A stretch of 64,000 nucleotides of DNA from Clostridiaceae bacterium (GCA_009911065.1 QXWR01000020.1:23360-87359); one strand, 5' to 3'. Shown: positions 17,737 to 26,250, counted from the first letter of the stretch. Numbers and translations: made by a program. Notes: a model not told the origin generated them from the sequence alone.

Positions 17737-17765
17737 ATTATAGATTGTTGCCATGCTGTTGTCAA
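17737..17765 (-). promoter_or_regulatory. Promoter of the WYL regulator
   Basis: On the minus strand TTGACA (17765-17760) and TATAAT (17742-17737) are perfect consensus boxes separated by 17 bases. Confidence 0.75.
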
Positions 17766-17822
17766 GGATTGGATGGTATGATACAAATACATGCAAACCA
17801 AAAAAAGAAAATGGAGGACGTT

Positions 17823-18455
17823 ATGTTTACAGTTTATGTATATGTATTGGACACTTTGGCTGACTGGGAGCTGGGGTATGTTACAGCGGAATTAAATTCC
17901 GGGCGCTTTTTCAAAAAAGGTGCGCCGAGTATATCCGTTAAAACCATCGGAATTTCAAAGAGGCCGGTTAAAACAATGGGTGGGTTGACCATCATTCCGG
18001 ATTGTATCATTGGCGATATTAAAGTAAGCAGGGAAAGCGTACTACTGTTACCAGGCGCAAATACTTGGGATAATCCTGAGCATAGCATCATTCTTGAAAA
18101 GGCAAGGGAGTTTCTTTCCGCAGACGCTTTGGTCTGCGCCATCTGTGGCGCAACTGCTGCACTGGCAAACGCGGGTCTGTTGGATCAAAGGCTGCATACC
18201 AGTAATGGAGTCGGTTATCTTGAAATGGTTTCGCCCTGTTACAAAGGACAGAACTTCTATGTTGACGAGCCATCTGTTGCAGAAGACAATTTGATTACCG
18301 CAAGTTCCACTGGGGCCTTACTGTGGGCAAAGCAGATTATTGAACGATTGAACGTCTTTCAGCTAGATACATTAGACGCGTGGTATGGGTATTTCAACAC
18401 GGGTGAAGCGCAACATTTCTTTGCGCTCATGCAAACTTTGTCAGCAAAAAAATAA
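17823..18455 (+). CDS. DJ-1/PfpI family protein
   Basis: This 210-residue protein belongs to the class I glutamine-amidotransferase-like superfamily. The nucleophile elbow is CAICGATAALANAG, with the reactive cysteine at residue 108. VLLLPGANTW is the strand before it. The start at 17823 has GGAGG six bases upstream; an earlier frame opening at 17745 has none. Proteins of this subfamily next to WYL regulators are usually annotated as glutamine amidotransferases or stress proteins. The substrate is unknown. Confidence 0.85.
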   Translation: MFTVYVYVLDTLADWELGYVTAELNSGRFFKKGAPSISVKTIGISKRPVKTMGGLTIIPDCIIGDIKVSRESVLLLPGANTWDNPEHSIILEKAREFLSADALVCAICGATAALANAGLLDQRLHTSNGVGYLEMVSPCYKGQNFYVDEPSVAEDNLITASSTGALLWAKQIIERLNVFQLDTLDAWYGYFNTGEAQHFFALMQTLSAKK

Positions 18456-18574
18456 TTATTACCAGCTCAGCGGCATAATAAAAAATCGTTAGTTCTATGC
18501 TGAGAAATGGCACGGTTGATTTTACTTCAAAGTTTTCATAGAGAGGTGAGAAACTTGAGAGAGTAAAGGGTATT

Positions 18575-18895
18575 TTTCCACCAGATAAGATGAGTGATAG
18601 TATTTATAAAAAATAGGATTGGGCAGTTTATAATGAAATCCATGAAGCACACAGTGTATACTTGAAAAAGAGGCGCGAAAAAATTGCTGAACAGATAGCG
18701 CAGGAATATTTTCCAATTATAGAAAAAAACATGAATAAACCGCCAATCCTCGATTGTAATGAAGACAATGGATTTATACAACCACGTTTTACCCAATACC
18801 AAACAAAACGAAATGGACAATCGGAAAATAGCGTTATAGCAGCAGAGGCGGCATCCTTGTGGTTTGGGGCTGTTTTTGGTATAATCTACTTGTAA
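18575..18895 (+). pseudogene. Unrecognised remnant with an in-frame stop
   Basis: The frame reads FPPDKMSDSIYKK, a TAG stop near 18616, then DWAVYNEIHEAHSVYLKKRR and EYFPIIEKNMNKPPIL to 18895. The peptide looks natural on both sides of the stop, so this is a broken gene. No family is recognised. A second short frame, from a TTG near 18939 to 19070 (IAVIRVIGIFGWTVLYRIFN), follows a GAAAGGAG and may be a 43-residue membrane peptide. Confidence 0.35.
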
Positions 18896-19115
18896 AGGTT
18901 GACAGTTCCATTACTGTACAGAAAGGAGCTTATTCTTATTGTCAAAAAGGATTGCGGTTATCCGTGTTATCGGAATATTCGGATGGACTGTATTATACAG
19001 AATCTTTAATTATCCGAAAGTGTTTGTAAATGCTCCGAAACAATACACTTGTGTAATATATTGGGGATAAGAACCAGCAGAAAAATAGAGTTGTAGACTT
19101 AGGGAGGTATGAATA

Positions 19116-19616
19116 ATGGAGTATGAAAGAATTAGCCGTCTGAATAGAAATCGGGTGGATGCATTTATTAAGCAGCATTGGCATACAACAACAATGATCA
19201 TTCGCGGAAAAGAGATTGATATGACTAAAACGGAAGGATTCTTTTTTAGCGAAGGAAAAGAGATGATTGGTTTGATAACATATATTTTTTATGATAATAT
19301 ATTAGAAATAACATCTCTTGATAGCCTGCACGAGAATCAAGGAATCGGAAGTAAACTTGTAGAAGCTGTGATACATGAAGCAAAGGAGAGAAAGCTTCAA
19401 AAGATTGTTCTTATCACAACAAACGATAATATCAATGCAATTAAATTTTATCAAAAAAGGGGATTTGATATGGTACGTTTGTTCCATAATGCTTTAGATG
19501 TTTCAAGAAAATTAAAGCCCGAAATTCCCTTAATTGGTGAAAATTCTATACCTTTGCGCCATGAAATTGAGTTTGAACTTTATATAAATCCAGTAATTGC
19601 AGAAGAAAATATATAG
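19116..19616 (+). CDS. GNAT family N-acetyltransferase
   Basis: This 166-residue acetyl-CoA-dependent acetyltransferase shows the acetyl-CoA loop ENQGIGSKLVEAVIHEA and the later strand-helix INAIKFYQKRGFDMV. GGGAGG lies 8 bases before the ATG. The acceptor is unknown. It stands just upstream of the methyltransferase-like/nuclease pair (gap of 59 bases) and could share its transcript. Confidence 0.88.
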   Translation: MEYERISRLNRNRVDAFIKQHWHTTTMIIRGKEIDMTKTEGFFFSEGKEMIGLITYIFYDNILEITSLDSLHENQGIGSKLVEAVIHEAKERKLQKIVLITTNDNINAIKFYQKRGFDMVRLFHNALDVSRKLKPEIPLIGENSIPLRHEIEFELYINPVIAEENI

Positions 19617-19675
19617 GATAGGAAAACATGATCAGAAGAACAGAAGATTGATTTTTGAATGATGAAGAGAGGTTA

Positions 19676-20608
19676 ATGATTGTGCTAAATACAGTTGCAG
19701 TTATAGAGGCAGGAATTGGAGCAATGTCTTTAGGATTTGTGGAAGCTGGTTTTCAAGTAACGGATGTATTTATAAAAGAAAAGAAAGCAGTGGAGATTTA
19801 TAAGAAGAATATCGAAGGCAGAGTATATGAAAGTGGTCTGATGGAACTGGCACCAGAAGATATTCCGAATGTAGATGTAATTGCAATAGATCTAATACAG
19901 GTTTTGCTATTTAAAAGAGATAGGCAAGATAAATCTCAATATAATGAAGAAGTCTTGAAAAAGGTTAAAGATATAATTAAGTGGAAAAATCCACAGATAT
20001 TTTTTCTCGTTATGCAGAAGAAAATAAACAAAGTTTTTGACTGGATGGATATTTTTAAAGAAATACGTCATGCAGGTTATGAGATTAGTCTAAAAATTCT
20101 AAATAGCAGAGAAATCACAGGAATTCCTGTGACAGAGGAACAGCTTTATGTAATAGGAAGCCGTATGCCAGATTATCCGTATGAATTTCCAGTACATATG
20201 GATGGGAAAGAAACCATTCCAATCCGTGAGTTTATTTCTGGTGTTGAAGAAGATAGCTGGTATTATAGGATCAACAAAGATCAAATTGTAGAGAGTAGTA
20301 AGGAAGATTGCTTTCTTTGCTGGAGGAAAGATAAATATATAGAATGTCCATATGTAGGATGGAATTTAATAAAAAGACCTCTTGTTCGAGTGAATGGTAT
20401 TATTCATACATTAACCCATAAAGAAATGGCGGGGTTGAAAGGCTTTCCAAGAAATTTTGATTTGAATCGATCCAATAAGGAATGGCTTTATAGAATGCTG
20501 GTTTATGCACCAAATGTACAGTTGTTAAACGCGTTGCAGACAATCTTGCACAGACGCCCCTTCGTAAATTACAGATTTCAAACAGCCAAAAATTTGACCA
20601 AATATTAA
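19676..20608 (+). CDS. C5-cytosine-methyltransferase-like protein without catalytic motifs
   Basis: The fold of a DNA cytosine-5 methyltransferase is visible but degenerate. Motif I is VIEAGIGAMSLGFVEAGF (the SAM loop is altered). Motif II is VFIKEKKAVEIYKKN. Motif IX is HTLTHKEMAGLKGFP. The catalytic Pro-Cys-Gln of motif IV is replaced by LIQVLLFKR, and the Glu-Asn-Val of motif VI by FFLVMQKK. Methyl transfer should therefore be impossible; DNA or SAM binding may remain. The start at 19676 follows GAGAGG, with a GTG at 19682 as alternative. The last 26 residues (from about 20531) look out of frame. The -1 frame instead gives RVADNLAQTPLRKLQ, a normal-looking methyltransferase end that runs on into the nuclease. 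Confidence 0.75.
   Translation: MIVLNTVAVIEAGIGAMSLGFVEAGFQVTDVFIKEKKAVEIYKKNIEGRVYESGLMELAPEDIPNVDVIAIDLIQVLLFKRDRQDKSQYNEEVLKKVKDIIKWKNPQIFFLVMQKKINKVFDWMDIFKEIRHAGYEISLKILNSREITGIPVTEEQLYVIGSRMPDYPYEFPVHMDGKETIPIREFISGVEEDSWYYRINKDQIVESSKEDCFLCWRKDKYIECPYVGWNLIKRPLVRVNGIIHTLTHKEMAGLKGFPRNFDLNRSNKEWLYRMLVYAPNVQLLNALQTILHRRPFVNYRFQTAKNLTKY
20524..20530 (+). other. Candidate -1 frameshift site GTTAAAC
   Basis: In the methyltransferase-like frame the codons are TTG TTA AAC, so G TTA AAC has the X-XXY-YYZ spacing of a slippery heptamer. The same heptamer is known from equine arteritis virus. Slipping back one base here joins the two reading frames. The nuclease frame is open from about 20493. 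A simple one-base deletion would look the same. Confidence 0.35.
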
Positions 20609-20616
20609 AAAGCTAT

Positions 20617-21561
20617 TTGCAACAAAAAGGCGGAGAGATAAAGCGAACTGCTGAAAATGATATTGAGTTGGATTTTGTTTATGTATATAGAGATTCGACC
20701 GTATATTTTGCATTGAAATTTTACAGTAGTGATTTCACAATAAAACAGAATTTATACAAGACATGTAAACGGTTATCCGAAAGAAGAGAGAATGCTGGCT
20801 GTATTGTGGTTGCAGTAGCAAATATTGTGCCTGCAGAAGTAAAGGAAGTATGTAAATCCAAATATGCAATACATATATGGGATGTGAAAAATCTTCTTTG
20901 GTTGTTTGAAGATTTTATAAAAATTAAGAATGAATTTATTGCTTTTCTCAATTATTCAACAGAAATTGTTGAGCCGGAAAAACCGGAACTATATATTTTT
21001 GATGAAATAGAGAAGGAGTCGGAAGACAGCAGCTTGAAAGAAAAGCTGCTGCAGATCAAGGCGGGAACGGAACAGTGGCGTCAATATGAGGAAATTTGTA
21101 TTGAAATTTTAAAATATATTCTGGGAGATTATCTGACATTGTGGTATGAACAAGAAAATACAGTGAACGGAATGTATCGATTTGATTTGTGCTGTAAAAT
21201 CAAGGATGGGGCAAATCAGGATTTTTTCAATACGATTCAACAATATTTCAACACGAAATATATTATTTTTGAATTTAAAAATTGTAGTGAGAAGATTACA
21301 CAAAAAGAAATATATACAACAGAAAAATATTTATATGAAAAGGCATTGCGCAGAGTGGCGATCATTGTTTCAAGGAAAGGGGCTGATGAGAATGCTCTCG
21401 CCGCTATAAGAGGAAGCCTTCGAGAAACGGGTAAACTGATTTTATGTTTGTCGGATAAAGATATTTTAGAGTTGATAGATATGAAACAACAAAACGAGCA
21501 GCCTACAGGAGCATTTTTGGGGGCAATGTTAGATGATTTGTTGATTCATTTAGAAAAATAA
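20617..21561 (+). CDS. PD-(D/E)XK nuclease-like protein, probably the 3' half of a fusion
   Basis: The frame from 20617 encodes 314 residues with two restriction-endonuclease-like modules. The first (about 20-110) has IELDFVYVYRDSTVYFALKF, where the expected Glu-x-Lys is changed to Ala-Leu-Lys. The second (about 170-270) keeps an Asp in MYRFDLCCKIKDG and Glu-Phe-Lys in YIIFEFKNCSEKI, an intact nuclease core. The nominal start is a TTG without a ribosome site, and there is no in-frame ATG or GTG upstream of it. The first internal methionine is far downstream. Open sequence extends back to about 20493, overlapping the methyltransferase-like gene. It is most simply read as one polypeptide of about 630 residues after a -1 shift. 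Confidence 0.75.
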   Translation: MQQKGGEIKRTAENDIELDFVYVYRDSTVYFALKFYSSDFTIKQNLYKTCKRLSERRENAGCIVVAVANIVPAEVKEVCKSKYAIHIWDVKNLLWLFEDFIKIKNEFIAFLNYSTEIVEPEKPELYIFDEIEKESEDSSLKEKLLQIKAGTEQWRQYEEICIEILKYILGDYLTLWYEQENTVNGMYRFDLCCKIKDGANQDFFNTIQQYFNTKYIIFEFKNCSEKITQKEIYTTEKYLYEKALRRVAIIVSRKGADENALAAIRGSLRETGKLILCLSDKDILELIDMKQQNEQPTGAFLGAMLDDLLIHLEK

Positions 21562-21570
21562 TGTAAGCTT

Positions 21571-21664
21571 ATTTCACGTAGGCGATGATGAAGCACATAG
21601 CCCAACCAATACAGCGGCCACGGTCAGGTAATCTGTTATGAGTATGATTTACAGGGGAGTTTTT
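21571..21664 (+). pseudogene. Rhs-like fragment F
   Basis: One frame gives HVGDDEAHSPTNTAATVR; a one-base shift then gives QVICYEYDLQGSF, an Rhs/YD-like piece. It lies right after the nuclease gene and before another AT-rich gene. The 16.75-21.56 kb genes are therefore bracketed by Rhs debris on both sides. Confidence 0.5.
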
Positions 21665-21665
21665 A

Positions 21666-22664
21666 ATGGGATTTATTAGAGAGAGTATAATAAGTAAAAA
21701 ATTATTGTTAGTATATTCAGAAAAAAATATTAGAGATAGATGGGAAGGAAAAAAAGGTCAGTTGAATAATTCATCTCGAGAAGCCATTTTTGATGAGGTT
21801 ATAGATAAGTGTGTTGATCGAAATTTTTTGTTGTTAGATTATATGGATGTTACTATAGATAATATAGAATATTTAGCCCAAAAAGGTGTAGAGATAAAAT
21901 CTTCGGAGTCAATTACTCTTAAGGAAAAAATAGAGATTTTAAAGGAAAAGTATAAAGAGTATGAAATAGAGATACAAGAATTGTTTGAGAAAAGTAAAAA
22001 GGATTATATAGAGGGCAGATTAGATATAAATAATTTTTTAAAAGATTATGAATTAACCTATTTAAAAGTAATTTGTTTATATGAGGAATATTTATGTGAA
22101 GAAAGGAAATTAGTTGAGAAAATAATAGATATATGGAATGAGGAACTGACAAATTGTAATGACTACATAAATGATGAAAATTATAAATTTTTAGTATATG
22201 CTACAGAGCTTGAGGCAGAAAATGTAGTAAAAAATGTAGTAAATAGCAATGCAGTACTTCATACAAGCTACATTACTTCAAAAAATGCGAAGACCTATCG
22301 TGATAGAAAATATGGATTAATTTATGAGCTTAAAAAAGATAATCTTCTATTAATGAATAAGTCAGATAATCAGGTAGTAGACAAAAAAATAAAATTAAAT
22401 TCTTATAAATTTTCATTAAATTCGGAATTTTTTTTTATAAAAAATGGTATAACGGAAGTAACGTGGACGGATTGGAAGATGGGAAGAACTTATCTGCCAG
22501 AACAACTATTATCTCAAGAATATAATGAGATAAATTTGATAAATAATGAGAATACGATACCGAAAGCAGTGTTTGTTTTTGAAAATGCAGACAAACAGTG
22601 GAAACAAGAGGCTGAGAAATTAGCAAAATTATTATCTTTGAATGTATTAGAATTAAAAAGATGA
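21666..22664 (+). CDS. Unknown protein (332 aa)
   Basis: This intact AT-rich gene has GGGGAG upstream of its ATG. Residues 75-170 are highly charged and probably helical or coiled coil (KEKIEILKEKYKEYEIEIQE). The C-terminal half is mixed, with LHTSYITSKNAKTYRDRKYG and TWTDWKMGRTYLPEQLL. No family is recognised. Its position right after an Rhs scrap fits either an immunity protein or an accessory effector. Confidence 0.6.
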   Translation: MGFIRESIISKKLLLVYSEKNIRDRWEGKKGQLNNSSREAIFDEVIDKCVDRNFLLLDYMDVTIDNIEYLAQKGVEIKSSESITLKEKIEILKEKYKEYEIEIQELFEKSKKDYIEGRLDINNFLKDYELTYLKVICLYEEYLCEERKLVEKIIDIWNEELTNCNDYINDENYKFLVYATELEAENVVKNVVNSNAVLHTSYITSKNAKTYRDRKYGLIYELKKDNLLLMNKSDNQVVDKKIKLNSYKFSLNSEFFFIKNGITEVTWTDWKMGRTYLPEQLLSQEYNEINLINNENTIPKAVFVFENADKQWKQEAEKLAKLLSLNVLELKR

Positions 22665-22790
22665 TATAGATCGTTATCCGTTTATTGTTTGGAAATTTTC
22701 CATAAAGGTTGTTTTCTAGTATTTTTAAACGGGTGATTAAATTCTGTGATGTACAAACGGTTTATTAAAAAAGATTAGGAGAACAGAATT

Positions 22791-23219
22791 ATGTTAGATA
22801 GAATGTTAATTGAAATTGAAAGTAATAGAATTATTCGTGATGCGCTTTTTAAAGATTGTGATATTGATGAATTATTAGATATGAGAGATGATAAGGAATT
22901 TGATTCTGAGTGGATAAGAGTATATAATGTTTTAAATAAAGCAAAAATAGAACATTATGAGAAAAAGAAGATTGATCAAATTCGAGAAAAAAGTTTCTTA
23001 AAAGTATACGATTTATTACAATCGAGTGATATAGCCAGTTGTGTTTCTGATGATTTTGAAATTATATGCAAGGCATATGTGACATGCTATGATGATGTAT
23101 GGATTCATTCACTTATTATGTCATATATAAATGGAAAGTTTCCTTGTGGAAGATTAGAAAGAACAAACTATAATATAAAAGAATGCATAAATAAATTGTG
23201 TGAAAATAAAGGTTATTAG
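22791..23219 (+). CDS. Unknown small protein (142 aa)
   Basis: This acidic helical protein follows a TTAGGAGAAC ribosome site. It begins MLDRMLIEIESNRIIRDALF, and its C-terminal part includes FEIICKAYVTCYDDVWIHSL. No family is recognised. It is 21 bases upstream of a truncated gene and shares its AT-rich style with the Rhs-associated genes. An immunity role is possible but only by context. Confidence 0.55.
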   Translation: MLDRMLIEIESNRIIRDALFKDCDIDELLDMRDDKEFDSEWIRVYNVLNKAKIEHYEKKKIDQIREKSFLKVYDLLQSSDIASCVSDDFEIICKAYVTCYDDVWIHSLIMSYINGKFPCGRLERTNYNIKECINKLCENKGY

Positions 23220-23240
23220 AGATTATTAGAGGTTATATAG

Positions 23241-23468
23241 ATGAGTTTTGTTGATATAGTTAAAAAATATCAAAATAAATTATCAAATAAAGAAATTCTT
23301 TTCAAATATAGTTTGTTCTTTGAGGAAAGTGCTAAAAGTCAGTGTAAATTTGTTGTGGATGATTGGGAAAAATTAGAGGCCTTAAATAAGATTGTACTAT
23401 ATCCCATTCGTGATGTTTTTAAGATTTCGTGTCTTGACTGTAGGCAACGCAGTCCGATGGAAATTTAG
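23241..23468 (+). pseudogene. Truncated unknown gene
   Basis: The frame starts MSFVDIVKKYQNKLSNKEIL after AGAGGT and reads naturally to about residue 62. The last 13 codons (SCLDCRQRSPMEI) lie inside a small inverted-repeat element, so the C-terminus was probably lost when that element inserted. Confidence 0.5.
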
Positions 23469-23509
23469 ACAAGGAATGTTTTTATTATATATAATACAGT
23501 CAAGACACG
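23428..23509 (+). mobile_element. Small inverted-repeat element (82 bp)
   Basis: Perfect 15-bp inverted repeats, CGTGTCTTGACTGTA at 23428-23442 and its complement at 23495-23509, flank 52 bases without coding content. It sits at the 3' end of a gene that it truncates. It could be a MITE or the fused ends of a lost insertion sequence. Confidence 0.55.
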
Positions 23510-23539
23510 GTGAAACATAATTGGTACAATCGATTTATC

Positions 23540-24400
23540 TTATCTTATCTTATCATCTGGCTCATTGATAGGTTCAGCAGGTCCCTTTAAATTACGCTCA
23601 TAATTGGAATTTATCTCATTCAAAATATCCTGTGCCAGAGCGTCTTTGGATATTTCAACATTTTTCGATAAATAATTTTTTGTAAGTTTATTTTGCATCA
23701 TTTCATATGCATAGTCCTATATCCATAGCTTTAATAGCTTATGACCATCCGATGTGTTTGCAACGTGAGCCAGAAACCAAGTGCCGCCGTTTTCATCACC
23801 TTGGTCGGTGCGGAGTGTTCTTTGTAGGTAGAATAAGATTTCATCAACATTAGCTGTCACTGGCGTAACCTCAGTTATATTTAAGGTACGATCAACAGAC
23901 TTCACTTTATTGGATTTTGCGAGTGCTGTCTGGTATGCAAATGCCTCCACTAATTGTTTATTTTCTTTTCTTGCATTGTTGGAAAGATTATAGTATATAT
24001 CCAAATCAGGCATATTTTTTGTCAGATATACCTCCAAATAAGAATCTGTGAAATCCTCTAGGAGTTGATGAGCGCCTTTATCAATCGTAACTGTGCGTGC
24101 ATTGGGATTGTTAAGGGACGCCGCCACTTTTTTACTATTTTGTTCAAAAAGCACGGATGCGTTCTCTGATGATAAATCCCTTTCAAAAGGATATTTCGTA
24201 TCAAGATCGATTGCTGCTTTTGTACTCACACCGTCTTTTTTGATTACAACGCGAACCCGAGTCTTAACTTCTGCCTCATCCATCCTGTATAATTTTTCAG
24301 ATTCTTGTGATTCATCACTTGCTGCAAATGCGGAAATACTTGAGGTCAGCACAAGTACACCAACGAGCAAAACTCCTATTAACCTTTTTTTCTTCAACAT
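23540..24400 (-). pseudogene. Secreted protein with in-frame TAG
   Basis: The ATG at 24400 follows AAGGAGG. A clear signal peptide is present (MLKKKRLIGVLLVGVLVLTS, cleavage likely after AFA). The mature part has about 200 residues with no named domain. It includes VKTRVRVVIKKDGVSTKAA and YLEVYLTKNMPDLDIYYNLS. Reading stops at TAG (23717-23719) after KLWI. The same frame continues without a break for 58 more sensible codons (DYAYEMMQNKLTKNYLS and so on) to TAA at 23540-23542. A single nonsense mutation is the simplest reading; the shorter protein may still be made. Confidence 0.65.
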
Positions 24401-24907
24401 TAAGATAAACCTCCTTTTTGTCATTGTTGAAACAGTTTGAAATATTATTGTTGATCAACTTGTAGATTGATTTCTTTTTTTCTTATATTTCGATACAGAT
24501 TCAATCGTAATTAACACCCATTTACAACTTTTGAAATTTCTTAAAATCTGATAAAATATAGTTATAAAAACAGCCTTTGAAAAGCAGAATCTTTAAGGTA
24601 TAATAAACAGTAGATACAACCTTATTTTGTTATACGGAAATTTGTTTGGATGTTTAAATTATACCATAAAGAAACCGAGTTTGTATGTTGTTTTTCAAAA
24701 GTAAAGAAATTGTAAACTTGTGTACCATACAGAATTGATAAAAGAAGAAGCAAAATATTTTTTAGATAGACATATAGCAAATTTTGTAAAGAATGAAACA
24801 GAATAGAAGATTCGAAAGATTTGAAAAAGTATATGAAATATTGGAAGATATTCTTTTTGTTGAACAGCGAAAAGAAAAGAACCGACCAATGGCCAGAAGG
24901 AGGAATG

Positions 24908-25804
24908 ATGTCAGACAGTCGTCTATTTAAAATTTTATATTATCTTTTACACAAGAAACGTGCCACGGCTCCTGAATTAGCAGCTGAATTTGAAGTTTCC
25001 CCAAGAACCATTTACCGTGACATAGAAGCATTGAGCAGTGCAGGTATTCCAATCTACGCTGAACCTGGAAGAAATGGTGGTATTTATTTATTGCAAGATT
25101 TTATTCTGGATCGAGCGCTGTTATCCGAAAAGGAAAGGCAGGAACTATTGACAACAATACAAAGCCTATCTGCCACAGGATATATGGGCGGAAAAGAAAT
25201 GCTAACAAAGTTATCAGCCCTTTTCAATGTAAATACAAGAAATTGGCTTGAAGTAGATTTTTCACGTTGGGGAAATTGTACTCATGATAATACAAAATTT
25301 AAAATGTTAAAAACAGCAGTAATTCAGTGCAGAGAAGTAAAGATCATTTATGAAAATACCAACAGTGAAAGAAGCAAACGAATCATTCAGCCATTAAAAA
25401 TATCCTATAAGTCGAAAGAATGGTATGTGAAAGGGTTTTGCATGGAAAAGCAAGACTTTCGCATATTCAAATTAAATCGTATCTTACAGTGGGAATTATT
25501 AGAAAATACATTTGTGCCAAGACCATATCCAGAACAAAGAGATAATCTACAGTCAACCCATTCCAAACTTATCCTTTTGTTTTCAAAAGAAATTGCATAT
25601 CGTGTTTATGATGAGTTTGACGAAACAGAAATTGAGCGTCAAAGAAATGGAGATCTGATGGTTTGTTCTGAAATGCCTGTGGATACATGGCTTATTGGCT
25701 ATCTGCTTTCCTTTGGCGTACAAGTTGAAATCATAGAACCAAAATATTTAAAAGGTGTTTTAGCTGATCAGGCACAAGAAATTTATAAAAAGAATAAACC
25801 TTGA
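24908..25804 (+). CDS. WYL-domain (YafY-like) transcriptional regulator
   Basis: This 298-residue regulator has a helix-turn-helix ATAPELAAEFEVSPRTIYRD and a WYL domain with IIQPLKISYKSKEWYVKGFC. The start MSDSRLFKI at 24908 has AGGAGG at good spacing; earlier in-frame starts lack one. It is a distant paralogue of the regulator at 16.7 kb. An inverted repeat at its stop codon, in front of the zinc-ribbon gene, is a likely operator. The 24401-24907 region upstream holds no gene that I can support. Confidence 0.88.
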   Translation: MSDSRLFKILYYLLHKKRATAPELAAEFEVSPRTIYRDIEALSSAGIPIYAEPGRNGGIYLLQDFILDRALLSEKERQELLTTIQSLSATGYMGGKEMLTKLSALFNVNTRNWLEVDFSRWGNCTHDNTKFKMLKTAVIQCREVKIIYENTNSERSKRIIQPLKISYKSKEWYVKGFCMEKQDFRIFKLNRILQWELLENTFVPRPYPEQRDNLQSTHSKLILLFSKEIAYRVYDEFDETEIERQRNGDLMVCSEMPVDTWLIGYLLSFGVQVEIIEPKYLKGVLADQAQEIYKKNKP

Positions 25805-25818
25805 CAAAAGATGTCAAG
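25800..25818 (+). promoter_or_regulatory. Inverted-repeat operator candidate
   Basis: CTTGACA and TGTCAAG are perfect inverted repeats around AAAGA. The left arm contains a TTGACA -35 box, and TATAGT lies 22 bases further on (long spacing). A repressor bound here would block transcription of the zinc-ribbon gene. Confidence 0.4.
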
Positions 25819-25894
25819 ATATGTGTGTTATAGTAAATAACATAGCAACAAGTGATAGAAAACGGGAAACACACGTTAGAAAGAGGGTAAAAAA

Positions 25895-26188
25895 ATGAAT
25901 GAAATGAGTCCAAAATTTTGTCAGTGTTGTGGTATGCCAATGGGAGATACCAATGAACTGTATGGAACCAATGCTGATGGCAGCAAAAATGGGGAGTACT
26001 GCCAGTATTGTTTTGAAAGCGGTAGATTTACGTTCCATGGTACAATGGAAGAAATGATTGAGATATGCGTACCGAATATGGTTGCTGCTAACCCAAATAT
26101 GAGTGAAGAAGAAGCAAGAAAGATCATGCTTGAATGGTTCCCAACGCTGAAACGCTGGAAGAACGAATCAAGGTCCCTTAACAATTAA
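25895..26188 (+). CDS. Zinc-ribbon domain protein
   Basis: This 97-residue protein has a four-cysteine zinc ribbon (FCQCCGMPMG and EYCQYCFESG), as in the Zn_ribbon_2 family. A helical tail follows (EEMIEICVPNMVAANP and EEARKIMLEWFPTLKRW). AGAGGG lies before the ATG. It follows the WYL regulator by 90 bases across an inverted repeat, the usual pairing for this small family. Function is unknown. Confidence 0.85.
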   Translation: MNEMSPKFCQCCGMPMGDTNELYGTNADGSKNGEYCQYCFESGRFTFHGTMEEMIEICVPNMVAANPNMSEEEARKIMLEWFPTLKRWKNESRSLNN

Positions 26189-26214
26189 AATATTGTTCCG
26201 TTTGGAAGATAATA

Positions 26215-26240
26215 GGGGAAGCCAAATCATTGGCTTCCCC
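26215..26240 (+). terminator. Terminator after the zinc-ribbon gene
   Basis: An 11-bp perfect stem, GGGGAAGCCAA and TTGGCTTCCCC, has a 4-base loop. The T-run is short, so it may work in both directions between convergent genes. Confidence 0.7.
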
Positions 26241-26250
26241 TTATACATGC

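Noticed and set aside
18522..18820. Minus-strand membrane-like ORFs
   Set aside because: They are opposite a plus-strand remnant with better coding sense and have no ribosome sites.
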